Assembly (NCBI RefSeq): GCF_030056795.1
Contig: NZ_JASHKQ010000004.1
Location: forward strand, 1-64,000
From: Rhodococcus sp. IEGM 1381
Lineage (GTDB): Bacteria > Actinomycetota > Actinomycetes > Mycobacteriales > Mycobacteriaceae
Direction: 5' to 3'
DNA: 64,000 nt
The notes beneath the pieces were generated by a model. The model did no database searches and had not been told where the DNA came from. It saw only the letters and a list, made by a program, of their open reading frames with translations. This document shows positions 29,231-41,789 of this stretch, piece after piece; positions within the stretch are counted from its first letter, which is position 1; the number at the start of each line of letters is the position of its first letter. A program made the translations under genes and the position numbers.

Positions 29231-30400
29231 ATGACCGCAACACTGGCAGACCCTGTATCAGAGGTAGTAGCAGCAGCTCAGCGCCTCCTCGCCAAACGCA
29301 CCGGAGCTCCGGTGACGCTGATCGACCCGGTGAACCTCGGTGGTAGCGGCCAGGCGATCGTATTGCGAGTCAAGGTCTCCGAGAACCCTTTTCAGCTGCC
29401 CCGGACCCTGGTGCTCAAGCAAGTGCGCGACGTGACGGGCGAGTCGGAACTGCATACCGAATTGGCCGACATCGCAGGGTCGAGTGCCTTCCTGCGGGAG
29501 GCAGCCTCGTACCAGTTCGCCAACGCATTGGCCACCGACAGCAGGCCGGGGCCCGAACTGCACGCCTACGATCTCGACGCGCGGCTACTCGTACTCAGCG
29601 ACCTCGGTGACGCCAGCCCCATCACAACCCTATTGCGAAACTCGGACGAGGCTGCCGTGACCAACTCGCTGATGGCCATGGCGCAGGCCCTCGGTCGAAT
29701 GCATGCTGCAACCGTCGGCCGCGAGGACGATTTCGCAGCGCTGCTCCGTCGCGTAGGGCAACCGGACACCACGGACGGAATTTCCGCGCAGATTCCCTAT
29801 GCTCTTGCCGAGGTTCCCGAATTGTTGTCCGGCTTGCCAGGGGTAGGTCTTACCCCGGACGCGCTCCTCGATCGCGTGTCTCGTAGCGGACGACTGTTCG
29901 CGCACGGCGCCTTCCGCGCATTCAGCCCGTCCGATCTGTGCCCCGACAACATCATCGTCAACGACGAAGGTGTCCGTTTTCTCGACTACGAGTGGGGCGG
30001 TTTCCGCGACGCCACCCTCGACATCACCTATGCGCTGGCCTCGTTCCCGGGGTGTCTGTGCAGCTTCGAGCTCACGCACGAACGTGAGCAGGCGATGATC
30101 GATGCGTGGCGGTCGGAGGTCGTCGGGATCTGGCCTGCGCTGGCCGACGACACCGCCCTGGCGAGCAAGATCCTCGACGCGCGATTGATATGGGTATGGC
30201 TGACCACGTACTGGTTCCTCCCGGACGACCACACGCGCATCGCCGCGGCGCGGGCGCACCACCTGTCGGTTCCACGGTCGCAGGCGCTCGTCTCTCGGTG
30301 GACGGTGCTGGCCGACAGTGCAGAACGTGCCGGCGAGACCGGCATCGCCGAGTACGCAGCATCGGTCGCGACCGCGTTGCGGGCGAAGTGGGAGCGGTAG
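29231..30400 (+). CDS. Phosphotransferase-family (APH/kinase-fold) protein
   Basis: 389 residues with an aminoglycoside phosphotransferase/choline kinase-like fold. An N-lobe with the candidate ATP lysine (TLVLKQV, Lys63) is followed by LGRMHAA, the catalytic loop SPSDLCPDN (Asp235, Asn240) and the metal motif LDYEWG (Asp252). The usual catalytic-loop histidine (HxDxxxxN) is replaced by serine, but the key Asp and Asn remain, so activity is possible. Substrate unknown. It starts 154 bases after the transglutaminase gene, probably with its own promoter, and ends 49 bases before rarA. Confidence 0.75.
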   Translation: MTATLADPVSEVVAAAQRLLAKRTGAPVTLIDPVNLGGSGQAIVLRVKVSENPFQLPRTLVLKQVRDVTGESELHTELADIAGSSAFLREAASYQFANALATDSRPGPELHAYDLDARLLVLSDLGDASPITTLLRNSDEAAVTNSLMAMAQALGRMHAATVGREDDFAALLRRVGQPDTTDGISAQIPYALAEVPELLSGLPGVGLTPDALLDRVSRSGRLFAHGAFRAFSPSDLCPDNIIVNDEGVRFLDYEWGGFRDATLDITYALASFPGCLCSFELTHEREQAMIDAWRSEVVGIWPALADDTALASKILDARLIWVWLTTYWFLPDDHTRIAAARAHHLSVPRSQALVSRWTVLADSAERAGETGIAEYAASVATALRAKWER

Positions 30401-30449
30401 CCACGACGTCATTCGCCTTCTCGACAGCGCGATCGGTAGCGTTCGACCG

Positions 30450-31856
30450 GTGAGTGGCGGCTTCGGAAGTGACATGTCGGGCAGTGATGTTTCGAGCAGC
30501 GACGACCCCGGCGATGGTCTCTTCGACACCCCAGCACCCCCGGAGACGACGATCACCGAGTCGCGCCCGACCTCGACCTACGTCCGGCCCGACGCGCCGC
30601 TGGCGGTGAGAATGCGTCCGACGACCCTCGACGAGGTGGTAGGACAATCTCATCTGTTGGCTCCCGGTGCGCCGTTGCGGCGGCTCGTCGAGGGATCCGG
30701 TGCGTCCTCGGTGATGCTCTACGGTCCGCCGGGAACAGGAAAAACGACGCTCGCGTCGTTGATTTCCGGCGCAACAGGACGCAAGTTCGAGGCGTTGTCG
30801 GCCCTGTCGGCAGGCGTGAAGGAAGTACGCAACGTCATCGAACTCGCGCGACGCCGGTTGCTGTCGGGCGAACAGACGGTGCTGTTCATCGACGAGGTGC
30901 ACCGCTTCTCCAAGACGCAGCAGGACGCATTGCTCGCGGCCGTCGAGAATCGAATCGTGTTGCTGGTGGCGGCGACTACCGAGAACCCGTCGTTCTCGGT
31001 GGTGTCGCCTCTGCTGTCGCGGTCGCTGGTGCTGCAGTTGCAGCCGCTGGGGACCGAGGACATCGAGTTGCTGTTGACCCGCGCCGCCAACGACCCGCGT
31101 GGTCTGGACGGGGCGGTCACCATCGCCGAGGATGCGATGGACCACCTCGTGCGACTCGCGGCCGGGGACGCGCGCAGGGCGTTGACGGCGCTGGAAGCAG
31201 CGGCAGGTGCGGTGTCCGACGGGGTGTTGGATCTGGCGACCGTCGAGGCCAGCGTGGACAAGGCTGCGGTGCGTTACGACCGTGACGGCGACCAGCACTA
31301 CGACGTCATCAGTGCATTCATCAAGTCGATCAGAGGGTCCGACGTCGATGCCGCGCTGCACTATCTGGCGCGCATGATCACTGCGGGCGAGGACGCGCGG
31401 TTCATCGCCCGTCGGTTGGTGGTGCACGCGAGCGAGGACATCGGGATGGCCGATCCGACGGCACTGCAGACGGCGACGGCCGCGGCGAACGCCGTACAGA
31501 TGATCGGCATGCCCGAGGCGCGGTTGGCGCTGGCGCAGGCAACGATTCACCTGGCCACCGCACCGAAGTCGGGTGCGGTGATCGCGGCTCTCGGTGCGGC
31601 CATGGCCGATGTAGCGGCCGGAAAGTCGGGATCGGTGCCGCCGCATCTGCGCGACGGGCACTACAAGGGAGCCCAGGGGTTGGGGAATGCCGTCGGGTAT
31701 CGGTACCCGCACAGTAGTCCCGGCGGGGTCCTCGGCCAGCAGTATCCACCGGACGAGTTGGTGGGTGTGGACTACTACGAGCCCACCGAGCACGGTGCCG
31801 AGCGCGAAATTGCGACCAGAGTGGGCAAACTGCGTCGGATCATCCGGGGCCGATAG
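30450..31856 (+). CDS. rarA: RarA/MgsA-like replication-associated recombination AAA+ ATPase
   Basis: AAA+ clamp-loader-like ATPase that acts at stalled replication forks. Walker A GPPGTGKT is at residues 92-99, Walker B FIDEVHRF, and the sensor stretch [10 protein letters not shown] is present; the C-terminal MgsA region has DDAR-type [25 protein letters not shown] and [15 protein letters not shown]. The GTG at 30450 gives 468 residues. ATG 30474 is an alternative, with GGAAG only four bases upstream. The first 45 residues are disordered. alaS begins 43 bases downstream, as in mycobacteria. Confidence 0.92.
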   Translation: MSGGFGSDMSGSDVSSSDDPGDGLFDTPAPPETTITESRPTSTYVRPDAPLAVRMRPTTLDEVVGQSHLLAPGAPLRRLVEGSGASSVMLYGPPGTGKTTLASLISGATGRKFEALSALSAGVKEVRNVIELARRRLLSGEQTVLFIDEVHRFSKTQQDALLAAVENRIVLLVAATTENPSFSVVSPLLSRSLVLQLQPLGTEDIELLLTRAANDPRGLDGAVTIAEDAMDHLVRLAAGDARRALTALEAAAGAVSDGVLDLATVEASVDKAAVRYDRDGDQHYDVISAFIKSIRGSDVDAALHYLARMITAGEDARFIARRLVVHASEDIGMADPTALQTATAAANAVQMIGMPEARLALAQATIHLATAPKSGAVIAALGAAMADVAAGKSGSVPPHLRDGHYKGAQGLGNAVGYRYPHSSPGGVLGQQYPPDELVGVDYYEPTEHGAEREIATRVGKLRRIIRGR

Positions 31857-31899
31857 GCCCTCGAGTCGGCACGGGGTCCGACGACGCTAACCTGTGTCA

Positions 31900-34569
31900 G
31901 TGCAGACCCATGAGATCCGCAGGCGTTTCCTCGACCATTTCGTGAAGGCGGGGCACACCGAAGTACCCAGTGCGTCGTTGATTCTCGACGATCCGAACCT
32001 GCTGTTCGTCAATGCGGGCATGGTTCCCTTCGTGCCGTTCTTCCTCGGTCAGCAGACGCCGCCGTACTCGACCGCGACGAGCGTCCAGAAATGCGTCCGC
32101 ACCCTCGACATCGAGAACGTGGGCATCACCACCCGCCACAACACGTTCTTTCAGATGGCAGGCAACTTCTCGTTCGGTGACTACTTCAAGCGCGACGCGA
32201 TTCGGCACGCCTGGTCGTTGCTGACCGACAGCGTGGAGGACGGCGGTTACGGGTTCGACCCCGAGCGCATCTGGGCCACTGCATATCTCGACGACGACGA
32301 GGCGATCGAACTCTGGAAGGAAATCGCCGGTCTGCCCGACGAGCGAATTCAACGCCGCGGAATGGCCGACAACTACTGGTCCATGGGCATTCCGGGACCT
32401 TGTGGCCCGTGCTCCGAGATCTACTACGACCGCGGACCCGAGTTCGGTGCCGAGGGCGGTCCGGAGGCCGACGAGGATCGGTACATCGAGATCTGGAACC
32501 TCGTGTTCATGCAGAACGAGCGCGGCAAGGGGATCAGCAAGGACGACTTCGAGATCCTCGGTCCGCTGCCGAAGCAGAACATCGACACCGGCATGGGCGT
32601 CGAGCGCGTCGCGTTCCTGCTGCAGGGCGTGGACAACGTCTACGAGACCGACCTCGTTCGACCGGTGATCGCCAAGGCCGAGGAACTCTCGGGACGCGCC
32701 TACGGAGCGAATCACGACGACGACGTGCGTTTCCGCGTCATCGCCGATCACGCACGCACCGCTGCGCTGCTCATCTCCGACGGCGTCAACCCCGGCAACG
32801 ACGGGCGTGGCTACGTGCTGCGTCGCTTGTTACGCCGCATCGTGCGATCGGCGCGTCTGCTCGGTGCGCCCGACCAGACGATGGCGCAGTTCGTCACCGT
32901 CGTGCGCAACACGATGGCGGAGTCCTACCCAAACCTGGTCACCGACTTCGACCGCATCCTGACCGTGGCAGTGGGGGAGGAGACGGCATTCCTCAAGACC
33001 CTCACCTCGGGTTCGCGGCTGTTCGAGGGCGCGGCAGAGGCCGTCAAGGCGTCGGGCGCGAAAAAGATCGGCGGTGCGGAAGCATTCGCGCTGCACGACA
33101 CCTACGGCTTCCCGATCGATCTGACGCTCGAAATGGCCGCCGAGGCGGGTCTGTCGGTCGACGAGGACGGTTTCCGGTCGTTGATGACCGAGCAGCGCAA
33201 CCGAGCCAAAGACGACGCCCGTGCGCGCAAACATGCACACGCCGACCTCACGGTCTACCGGGACTTCGTCGACGGTTCGCCGACGGAATTCACCGGATTC
33301 GACGAACTCGGTTCCGAGGCAACGGTATTGGCCTTGATCTCGAACGGTGTTCGTGTTCCGACCGCAGTTGCGGGCGAGAGCATCGAGATCATCCTCGACC
33401 GCAGCCCGCTCTACGCCGAGTCCGGTGGACAGATCGCCGACATCGGCACCATCACCGCGCCCGGCCTCGGCGTCAAGGTCAACGACGTGCAGAAGATCGC
33501 CAAGAAGGTCTGGACGCACAAGTCGGTGGTCGAGTCGGGTCAGATCACCGAGGGCGACACCGTCCACGTCGACGTCGACCACGCCTGGCGCAAAGGTGCG
33601 ACTCAGGGCCACTCGGGTACCCATATGGTGCACGCTGCCCTGCGACAGGTCCTCGGGCCCAACGCAACTCAGGCCGGTTCGCTCAACAAACCCGGCTACC
33701 TACGGTTCGACTTCTCCTGGCAGGGCGCGCTCTCGGACGCCCAGCGCGACGACATCGAGAACGTTGCCAACGACGCGGTCGGCTCCGACTTCGAGGTCAA
33801 CACTGTGGTCACCGACCTCGACAGTGCGAAGAAGATGGGCGTAATGGCGCTGTTCGGTGAGAACTACGGAGACGAAGTACGAGTGGTCGAGATCGGTGGG
33901 CCGTTCTCGATGGAATTGTGCGGTGGTACGCACGTGCAGCACTCGTCGCAGATCGGCCCGGTCACCATTCTCGGCGAATCATCGGTCGGCTCGGGAGTGC
34001 GCCGCGTCGAGGCATTCGTCGGCCTCGATTCCTACCGCTATCTCGCCAAGGAGCGCGCGCTGCTGGCCGGCGTAGCGTCCTCGCTGAAGGTGCCGTCCGA
34101 GGAGGTCCCGGCTCGTATCGAGACCCTCGTCGAGCGTCTGCGTGTCGCAGAGAAGGAACTCGACGCGGTCAAGGCCGCTGCGGTGTTGGCCTCGGCGGGC
34201 GAGTTCGTCGGGAAGGCCGAGCGGTTCGGCGATGTTCGCGCGGTGGTCGCGCAGGCACCGGACGGTGTCGGTGGCAACGACCTGCGCACCCTGGTGACCG
34301 ATATTCGTGGACGCCTCGGCGCGGATCCGGCCGTCGTGGTGCTGTTCGGCACGGTCGGCGGCAAGGTCCCGTTCGTGGTGTCGACCAACAAGGCTGCCCA
34401 GGATGCGGGCGTCGCCGCCGGTGACCTGGTGGCGGCTTTCGGTCCGAGCATCGGTGGCCGGGGTGGCGGTAAGCCCGAACTGGCCCAGGGGTCAGGGTCG
34501 GACGTCGCCGGAATCAACGCCGGTATCGACGCCGCCCGGGCTCGACTGTCCGAACTCACGACCCGCTGA
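31900..34569 (+). CDS. alaS: Alanyl-tRNA synthetase
   Basis: Charges tRNA-Ala and edits misacylated tRNA. The N-terminal class II core ([31 protein letters not shown], [17 protein letters not shown]) is followed by the editing domain with zinc motifs HSGTH and CGGTH, and a C-terminal glycine-rich oligomerisation domain ([15 protein letters not shown]). 889 residues, normal length. The GTG at 31900 gives the family-typical MQTHEIR start; a GTG two codons upstream (31894) is possible. ruvX starts five bases after the stop. Confidence 0.96.
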   Translation: MQTHEIRRRFLDHFVKAGHTEVPSASLILDDPNLLFVNAGMVPFVPFFLGQQTPPYSTATSVQKCVRTLDIENVGITTRHNTFFQMAGNFSFGDYFKRDAIRHAWSLLTDSVEDGGYGFDPERIWATAYLDDDEAIELWKEIAGLPDERIQRRGMADNYWSMGIPGPCGPCSEIYYDRGPEFGAEGGPEADEDRYIEIWNLVFMQNERGKGISKDDFEILGPLPKQNIDTGMGVERVAFLLQGVDNVYETDLVRPVIAKAEELSGRAYGANHDDDVRFRVIADHARTAALLISDGVNPGNDGRGYVLRRLLRRIVRSARLLGAPDQTMAQFVTVVRNTMAESYPNLVTDFDRILTVAVGEETAFLKTLTSGSRLFEGAAEAVKASGAKKIGGAEAFALHDTYGFPIDLTLEMAAEAGLSVDEDGFRSLMTEQRNRAKDDARARKHAHADLTVYRDFVDGSPTEFTGFDELGSEATVLALISNGVRVPTAVAGESIEIILDRSPLYAESGGQIADIGTITAPGLGVKVNDVQKIAKKVWTHKSVVESGQITEGDTVHVDVDHAWRKGATQGHSGTHMVHAALRQVLGPNATQAGSLNKPGYLRFDFSWQGALSDAQRDDIENVANDAVGSDFEVNTVVTDLDSAKKMGVMALFGENYGDEVRVVEIGGPFSMELCGGTHVQHSSQIGPVTILGESSVGSGVRRVEAFVGLDSYRYLAKERALLAGVASSLKVPSEEVPARIETLVERLRVAEKELDAVKAAAVLASAGEFVGKAERFGDVRAVVAQAPDGVGGNDLRTLVTDIRGRLGADPAVVVLFGTVGGKVPFVVSTNKAAQDAGVAAGDLVAAFGPSIGGRGGGKPELAQGSGSDVAGINAGIDAARARLSELTTR

Positions 34570-34574
34570 CGACT

Positions 34575-35150
34575 GTGGCCAACCTGGGGCGAGGCCCCGA
34601 TCGGCCCGGCGTCGACGATCCGGGCCGGGGACGGCGAATCGGTATCGACGTCGGCAGTGTTCGTATCGGAATCGCGTCCAGCGATCCAGACGGTGTGCTC
34701 GCGACTCCGGTCGAAACGGTGTCGCGCTCCAAGATCAAGGGTCCCGATGCCCCGGACGTGGTACGCGTCGCGGAGATCGTGGCCGAGTACGAGGCCGTCG
34801 AGATCGTGATCGGCCTGCCCCGCACACTTCGCGGTGAGCGCGGCAGTGCCGTCGATGCCGCCGAGAAATTCGGCCGTTCCCTGCACAGACGGTTGGGCGA
34901 CGTGCCGATTCGAATGGCCGACGAGCGACTGACTACCGTGAGTGCGTCGCGTGCACTACGGGACAGCGGTGTGCGGGCCAAGAATCAACGATCGGTGATC
35001 GATCAGGCTGCGGCGGTGGCGATATTGCAGGGCTGGCTCGACGAGCGTCGTGCCGTGTCGACTCGCAGTGCTGCCGATCGTTCAGTCTCGGATGACGCGG
35101 TCTCGGATCACGCAGGGACGAATTCAGGATCGACGGAGGTCGACAAGTGA
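34575..35150 (+). CDS. ruvX: RuvX/YqgF putative Holliday-junction resolvase / rRNA-processing nuclease
   Basis: RNase H-fold nuclease of the YqgF family, linked in various bacteria to 16S rRNA 5' maturation and to DNA junction cleavage (M. tuberculosis RuvX). The first acidic motif is [10 protein letters not shown], the second region is [13 protein letters not shown] and the last is DERLTTVSA followed by [13 protein letters not shown] start; the C-terminal 30 residues are Ser/Asp-rich and poorly conserved. It overlaps mltG by four bases (GTGA). Confidence 0.92.
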   Translation: MANLGRGPDRPGVDDPGRGRRIGIDVGSVRIGIASSDPDGVLATPVETVSRSKIKGPDAPDVVRVAEIVAEYEAVEIVIGLPRTLRGERGSAVDAAEKFGRSLHRRLGDVPIRMADERLTTVSASRALRDSGVRAKNQRSVIDQAAAVAILQGWLDERRAVSTRSAADRSVSDDAVSDHAGTNSGSTEVDK

Positions 35151-36529
35151 ACAACCATGGGTCCTTCGATCGGGATCGGCGACATGCGCGCTCCGACGAG
35201 GCGCACACCGATCCGATCGGGTATCGCGTGGACGAGGGCAGCGACTTCGATCGCCGTATGGATGGCCGTCCGCGCCCGCCGCAACGGCACGAACCGCACC
35301 CTGCACCTGGCGCGGAGCCGCGGGAGGTAGGCCGCAGCCGTGCTGCGAGCCGCAGGGACCGTGCCGCGTCCACTCGCAAGCGTCGTGGCCGGATCGTGGC
35401 GTTGGCGCTCGGGTTGATACTGATCGTCGCAGTGGCCGGCGGAGGGTATTTCGCAGTGAGCAAATTCAGCAATCGCACGACCCCGAACGCAGACTTCGCG
35501 GCCGGGTCCTCCGGTGACGGTGTCGTCATTCAGGTTCATCCCAACGACACCGCCCAACAAATCGGTACCGAGGCAGCGGACAAGGGTGTCGTCGCCAGCT
35601 CGGGGGCATTCCTCGAAGCTGCGATTGCGAACAACGCCATCACCTCTGTCCAGCCGGGCTTCTATCTGCTCACCAGTAATGTGCCCGCTTCGCGAGCGGT
35701 GAGCGAACTGGTGGACCCCGCCTCCCGGGTGGGAAACATGGTCATCTCGGAGGGACGTCAGCTGCACGACGCGCGCGACGTGAACACCGGTGCCGTCAAG
35801 AAGGGCATCTACACACTGATCTCCGAGGCCAGCTGTGTGGATCGAACCGGCAGTGGCAGTCCGATCTGCGTGAGTTACGACGATCTCAATGCGGCCGGAG
35901 CGGTCGACGACCCAGCAGCCCTCGGCGTTCCCGACTGGGCGACCGATCGCGTCGAGGGAGTTCCGGATCGCGATCGTCAGCTCGAAGGCCTGATCGCAGC
36001 GGGGACCTGGGATTTCGATCCCAGCGCCGCACCCGCCGACATCCTGAAGCAGCTGGTTTCCGAGAGTGCCACTCGCTACGAGGACACCGGGATTCTCACC
36101 GCGGGCACCAACTCCGGGCTCACTCCCTACGACACTCTGGTGGCTGCGTCTCTCGTCGAGCGGGAGTCCCTGCCACAGGATTTCAGCAAGGTGGCCCGGG
36201 TGATTCTCAACCGGCTCGCGGTGCCGCAGAAACTCGAGTTCGACTCGACGGTCAACTACTCGCTCGACACGACCGAGGTGGCCACCACCGACGCCGACCG
36301 GGCGCGTGTGACCCCGTGGAACACCTATGCCAGCGAAGGGTTGCCGGCAACGCCGATCTCCTCGCCGAGCATCGGTGCGGTGCAAGCCGTCGAGGCTCCC
36401 GCCGACGGTGACTGGTTGTACTTCGTGACCATCGATCAGGCGGGTGAAACGCTGTTCACTCGCAGCTACGAGGAACACCTCGCGAACATCGCGAAGGTCG
36501 AACCAGGCTTCCTCGACAGCGGGCGCTGA
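35147..36529 (+). CDS. mltG: MltG, endolytic peptidoglycan transglycosylase
   Basis: Membrane-bound lytic transglycosylase that cuts nascent glycan strands and sets their length. A long basic, disordered cytoplasmic N-terminus (1-80, longer than in E. coli) is followed by one membrane helix (about 83-105), a LysM-like region ([15 protein letters not shown]) and the catalytic YceG domain with Glu338 in [16 protein letters not shown] and [20 protein letters not shown] are family signatures. 460 residues. aroE begins one base after the stop. Confidence 0.93.
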   Translation: MNNHGSFDRDRRHARSDEAHTDPIGYRVDEGSDFDRRMDGRPRPPQRHEPHPAPGAEPREVGRSRAASRRDRAASTRKRRGRIVALALGLILIVAVAGGGYFAVSKFSNRTTPNADFAAGSSGDGVVIQVHPNDTAQQIGTEAADKGVVASSGAFLEAAIANNAITSVQPGFYLLTSNVPASRAVSELVDPASRVGNMVISEGRQLHDARDVNTGAVKKGIYTLISEASCVDRTGSGSPICVSYDDLNAAGAVDDPAALGVPDWATDRVEGVPDRDRQLEGLIAAGTWDFDPSAAPADILKQLVSESATRYEDTGILTAGTNSGLTPYDTLVAASLVERESLPQDFSKVARVILNRLAVPQKLEFDSTVNYSLDTTEVATTDADRARVTPWNTYASEGLPATPISSPSIGAVQAVEAPADGDWLYFVTIDQAGETLFTRSYEEHLANIAKVEPGFLDSGR

Positions 36530-36530
36530 C

Positions 36531-37343
36531 ATGCGGGCCGCAGTACTCGGAAGCCCCGTCGCACATTCGAAATCGCCGCTACTGCATCGCGCTGCGTACC
36601 GCGCCCTCGGTCTCGAGGATTGGACTTACGACCGAATCGAGTGCACCGGTGAGCAGCTGCCGGGCATGCTCGACGGTTTCGGTCCCGAGTGGGTCGGCGT
36701 CTCCGTCACGATGCCAGGCAAGGTCGCAGCCTTGAACTACGCCGGCGAACGCACCGAACGGGCGGTGTTGGCCGGCTCGGCGAACACACTGGTGCGCACG
36801 GCCTCGGGCTGGCGTGCCGACTGCACTGATGTGGACGGCATCGTGGGTGCCCTACGCGGTGCGGGGGTCGTAGACCTGTCGGGTAGCGCCGTGACGGTGG
36901 TCGGAGCCGGGGGAACGTCGCGGCCGGCGATCGTCGCATTGGCCGGATTGGGGGCTGCCGCCGTCACCGTCGTCGCGCGCTCGGCCGACCGGGCGTCGGA
37001 CACACTCCGGTGCGCCGTCTCCGCAGGACTGCGTGCTGAGTTCGCTGACATGACCGATCCCCGTCTCGCTGAGATCGCGGGTGCATCTGCCGTACTGGTC
37101 AGCACCGTGCCCGCGGCCGGAGCCGCACACATCGCCACTGCACTCGCACACGCGCCGTTGGTGCTCGACGCCATCTACGATCCCTGGCCGACGCCGCTGG
37201 CAGCCGCGGTGGAGTCAGCCGGTGGAACTGTTGTCGGTGGCCTGGCGATGCTGCTCGAGCAGGCGTACGGACAAGTCGAGCAGTTCACCGGCGAGCCGGC
37301 ACCTCGGGCGGTCATGCGTGCTGCCTTGGCCACTGCCGAGTGA
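36531..37343 (+). CDS. aroE: Shikimate 5-dehydrogenase
   Basis: NADPH-dependent reduction of 3-dehydroshikimate in aromatic amino-acid synthesis. The substrate motif SKSPLLH is near residue 13, then VSVTMPGK, SANTLVR, the dinucleotide-binding VVGAGGTSRPA and the C-terminal GLAMLLEQAYGQVEQFTG. 270 residues. The ATG at 36531 begins one base after the mltG stop, so expression is probably coupled. In VGAGGTSRPA the usual alanine-rich GAGGAAR form is slightly altered, as in other actinobacteria. Confidence 0.93.
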   Translation: MRAAVLGSPVAHSKSPLLHRAAYRALGLEDWTYDRIECTGEQLPGMLDGFGPEWVGVSVTMPGKVAALNYAGERTERAVLAGSANTLVRTASGWRADCTDVDGIVGALRGAGVVDLSGSAVTVVGAGGTSRPAIVALAGLGAAAVTVVARSADRASDTLRCAVSAGLRAEFADMTDPRLAEIAGASAVLVSTVPAAGAAHIATALAHAPLVLDAIYDPWPTPLAAAVESAGGTVVGGLAMLLEQAYGQVEQFTGEPAPRAVMRAALATAE

Positions 37344-37447
37344 GCACGAATTCCCCGTAGTCCACAGGCAGCGGGTTGTCCACAGGGCAATCTGCGATCA
37401 GGTGTTCTGTCGTGGCCGGGCATCGGAGGGATGCGACCCTTCGGGCC

Positions 37448-38020
37448 ATGTTCAGTCTGTGTGCAGCGTCGGTGGTCGGTGCCGTTGCCGGGGTAGCGAT
37501 GCGATTCGGTCTGGTCCGGTGGGATCCACGGTTTCTGCCGCTGTTGTCCGCGGTGGGTACCGGATGGGCCTGGTGGCGGTTCGGCGAGTCCACCCTTTTT
37601 GGTCCGATGTCTGTACTGACATGGTGGTTTGCGGCGCTCAGTGCCGTCGACCTGCGGCATCGCCGGTTGCCGAACGAACTGACGATCCCGGGTGCGATCG
37701 TGGTCACGACGATGCTCGTGTCGGCGGGTTCGGCGAGAGCATTGCTCGGCGGAGCCCTGCTGTTCGCGATCTACCTCGTCGTACACCTTCTCGCGCCGTC
37801 GGCATTCGGTGCCGGGGACGTGAAGCTGGCATGGTCGGTGGGCTCGATCGCAGCTCTCGGCGGTGGGGAAGGGTGGGTGATCGCGGCGCTGTCGGCGCCA
37901 CTGGCAACTGCCGTGGTCGGGTCGATCGTCGCAGCCTTCGGGCACAGGCGGGCACGTGTCGCGCACGGCCCGTCCATGTGCGCGGCGACCCTGCTGGCAT
38001 CCGCAGCTTGCCTGACGTGA
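37448..38020 (+). CDS. Small prepilin peptidase (A24 family), catalytic domain only
   Basis: Integral-membrane aspartic peptidase related to type IV prepilin peptidases. The two catalytic aspartates are Asp68 (SAVDLRHRRLP) and Asp124 in the GxGD motif (FGAGDVKL), spread over about six membrane helices in 190 residues. The N-terminal cytoplasmic methyltransferase part of PilD, with its zinc cysteines, is absent. The counterpart Rv2551c has the same position, between aroE and aroC. It may process Flp/Tad-type pilins, but no pilin genes are in the window. The ATG at 37448 starts at the first membrane helix; an in-frame TTG at 37376 is less likely. Confidence 0.85.
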   Translation: MFSLCAASVVGAVAGVAMRFGLVRWDPRFLPLLSAVGTGWAWWRFGESTLFGPMSVLTWWFAALSAVDLRHRRLPNELTIPGAIVVTTMLVSAGSARALLGGALLFAIYLVVHLLAPSAFGAGDVKLAWSVGSIAALGGGEGWVIAALSAPLATAVVGSIVAAFGHRRARVAHGPSMCAATLLASAACLT

Positions 38021-38032
38021 AAAGATGTTCGA

Positions 38033-39216
38033 GTGCTGCGCTGGATAACTGCCGGAGAATCCCACGGACCTGCTCTCGTCGCCATTCTCGAAGGAATGGT
38101 CGCGGGAGTCGAGGTGACCTCGGACGATATTGCCTCCCAACTCGCCCGCCGTCGTCTCGGTTACGGCCGCGGGGCCCGAATGAAGTTCGAGGCGGACAAA
38201 GTCACGCTCACCGGCGGCGTACGGCACGGCCGCACCATGGGCGGGCCCGTCGCGATCGAGGTCGGCAACACCGAATGGCCCAAGTGGGAGCAGGTGATGT
38301 CGGCCGATCCGGTCGACGACGCCGTGCTTGCCGATCTCGCGCGCAACTCCCCGCTGACCCGCCCACGCCCAGGGCACGCAGATTTCTCCGGAATGCTCAA
38401 GTACGGCTTCGACGATGCACGCCCGGTTCTCGAACGCGCGAGCGCACGCGAGACCGCGGCCCGGGTTGCCATCGGCACGGTCGCGCGCCTCTTCCTGAAG
38501 CAGGCGTTCGGCGTCGACGTCGTGTCCCACGTGATCTCCATCGGAGCATCCGATCCGTACGTGGGTCCGCCGCCTGCAGGTGACGACCTCGACGCGATCG
38601 ACGCCTCCCCGGTGCGCGCATTCGACAAGGCCGCCGAGGAGTCGATGATCGCCGAGATCGAAGCGGCGAAGAAGGACGGCGACACCCTCGGCGGCGTCGT
38701 CGAGGTTGTCGTGCACGGCCTCCCCGTCGGCCTCGGGTCGTTCGTCTCGGGGGAGCGCAAGCTCGACGCCAGATTGGCTGCCGCGCTGATGGGAATCCAG
38801 GCCATCAAGGGTGTGGAGATCGGTGACGGCTTCGAGACCGCGCGCCGCCGCGGCAGCGTCGCCCACGACGAGATCAAGCCCGGCCCCGACGGGGTGCTGC
38901 GCTCGACCAACCGCGCAGGCGGCATCGAGGGCGGGATGACCAACGGCGAGCCACTGAGAGTGCGGGCCGCGATGAAACCCATCTCCACCGTGCCGCGCGC
39001 GCTGGCGACCGTCGACATGACCACCGGAGACGAAGCAGTCGCCATTCATCAGCGCTCGGACGTCTGCGCCGTTCCGGCCGCCGGTGTCGTAGCCGAGACC
39101 ATGGTTGCCTTGGTGGTCGCTCAGGCAGCGTTGGAGAAGTTCGGTGGGGATTCGCTGGCGGAGACGACGAGCAACGTCGACCACTACGTGAAGGGCACCG
39201 CCGCCCGACCTCCACG

Positions 39217-39220
<4 letters not shown>
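38033..39220 (+). CDS. aroC: Chorismate synthase
   Basis: Last step of the shikimate pathway, making chorismate from EPSP with reduced FMN. Signatures are [13 protein letters not shown] at the start, [40 protein letters not shown] and [19 protein letters not shown]. 395 residues. GTG start 12 bases after the peptidase gene; the end overlaps aroK by four bases (ATGA). Confidence 0.97.
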
Positions 39221-40895
<1,675 letters not shown>

Positions 40896-40926
40896 CACTC
40901 GGACCCGCGCTCCGAACGCGGTGAGA

Positions 40927-40967
40927 ACGGGCGGTGAGCGACGCGTCATGCGTCACTCACCGCCCGT
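40927..40967. terminator. Bidirectional terminator after aroB
   Basis: Eighteen-base arms (40927-40944 and 40950-40967, ACGGGCGGTGAG with CTCACCGCCCGT) with one mismatch and a five-base loop, followed by GTGTTTGT. It lies between the convergent aroB and the small membrane gene. Confidence 0.9.
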
Positions 40968-40983
40968 GTGTTTGTAGCGCGAG

Positions 40984-41682
40984 TCAGGAACCGTCGGCGG
41001 TGCCGTGCCGGTTGCCGCGCTTGTCCAGTCGGGGCTTTCCGTCGGCGTCCACTGCCGAGAACACCTCGGTGTCGGCTTCGCCGTGCTCGGCGGCCCACTG
41101 AGGTTCGGAGCGCGTCGGTTCGGAGCGCGTCGGTTCGGAGCGCGTCGGTTCTGCCTGCGATCGAGTGTCGCGACTCGCCTCGGCACGTTGCGCGCTGCCT
41201 GCATTGACCAGCTCGCGGTCGTGTGCACGGTCGGCGTCGGAGGTGGCCAGCTTCTTCTTCGCGTCGCGGTTGACGATCAGCCGACCCACGAACACCGCAA
41301 TGCTGGCAACGACGAAAATGGTGAGGATGGTGAAAGCTGCACCGGAGGTCAGCTCGAAGATCAGACCGTTCTGACCGAGGCTGAAGTCGACGAAGAAGTC
41401 GATGATCCAGCTGAGCAGTCCAGCGAGCAATCCCGCGACGACCGCGGCCTTGAGCCACACCATCGTGAGGTCCTGCCCGTCATCGGGATCAGGATGATTG
41501 CGTCGATCGCGAACGCCGTCGATTCCTGCCCAGACAACGATCACGAGGATCACGAGGGCATACGCCACCCATCGCAACGCCGAGCCGCTCAGCGGCCACA
41601 TCGATACTGCCGCCCCCAGCAGCAATCGAACGACGGCGTTGATCAATCCCATACCTATGCCACGCACTGCCCACCCAGTCAT
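40984..41682 (-). CDS. B-4DMT-type small membrane protein (Rv2536-like)
   Basis: 232-residue protein with four predicted membrane helices in the first 130 residues (GLINAVVRLLLGAAVS, WVAYALVILVIVVWAG, AAVVAGLLAGLLSWII, FTILTIFVVASIAVFVG), matching the B-4DMT family suggested to be transporters; the substrate is unknown. A charged cytoplasmic tail carries a TRSEP repeat. Its position next to pepQ matches M. tuberculosis Rv2536. The ATG at 41682 is taken as start because the product then begins directly at MTGWAVRG, ahead of the first helix. Confidence 0.8.
   Translation of the reverse strand: MTGWAVRGIGMGLINAVVRLLLGAAVSMWPLSGSALRWVAYALVILVIVVWAGIDGVRDRRNHPDPDDGQDLTMVWLKAAVVAGLLAGLLSWIIDFFVDFSLGQNGLIFELTSGAAFTILTIFVVASIAVFVGRLIVNRDAKKKLATSDADRAHDRELVNAGSAQRAEASRDTRSQAEPTRSEPTRSEPTRSEPQWAAEHGEADTEVFSAVDADGKPRLDKRGNRHGTADGS
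41106..41150 (-). repeat. Three exact 15-base tandem repeats (TRSEP)
   Basis: The unit CGGAGCGCGTCGGTT occurs three times in exact tandem inside the membrane-protein gene and encodes TRSEP repeats in its tail. Exact identity suggests recent expansion; the frame is kept. Confidence 0.92.
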
Positions 41683-41789
41683 GCGGCACAGCATATCCGC
41701 ACGTCGCCGTTCGTGTGGCAGGGCCCACAAAGTTCGAGTCCGATGCGTCCTGGGCGAGGCACGTCGGGGCGAGCAGTAATGTCGAGCGC

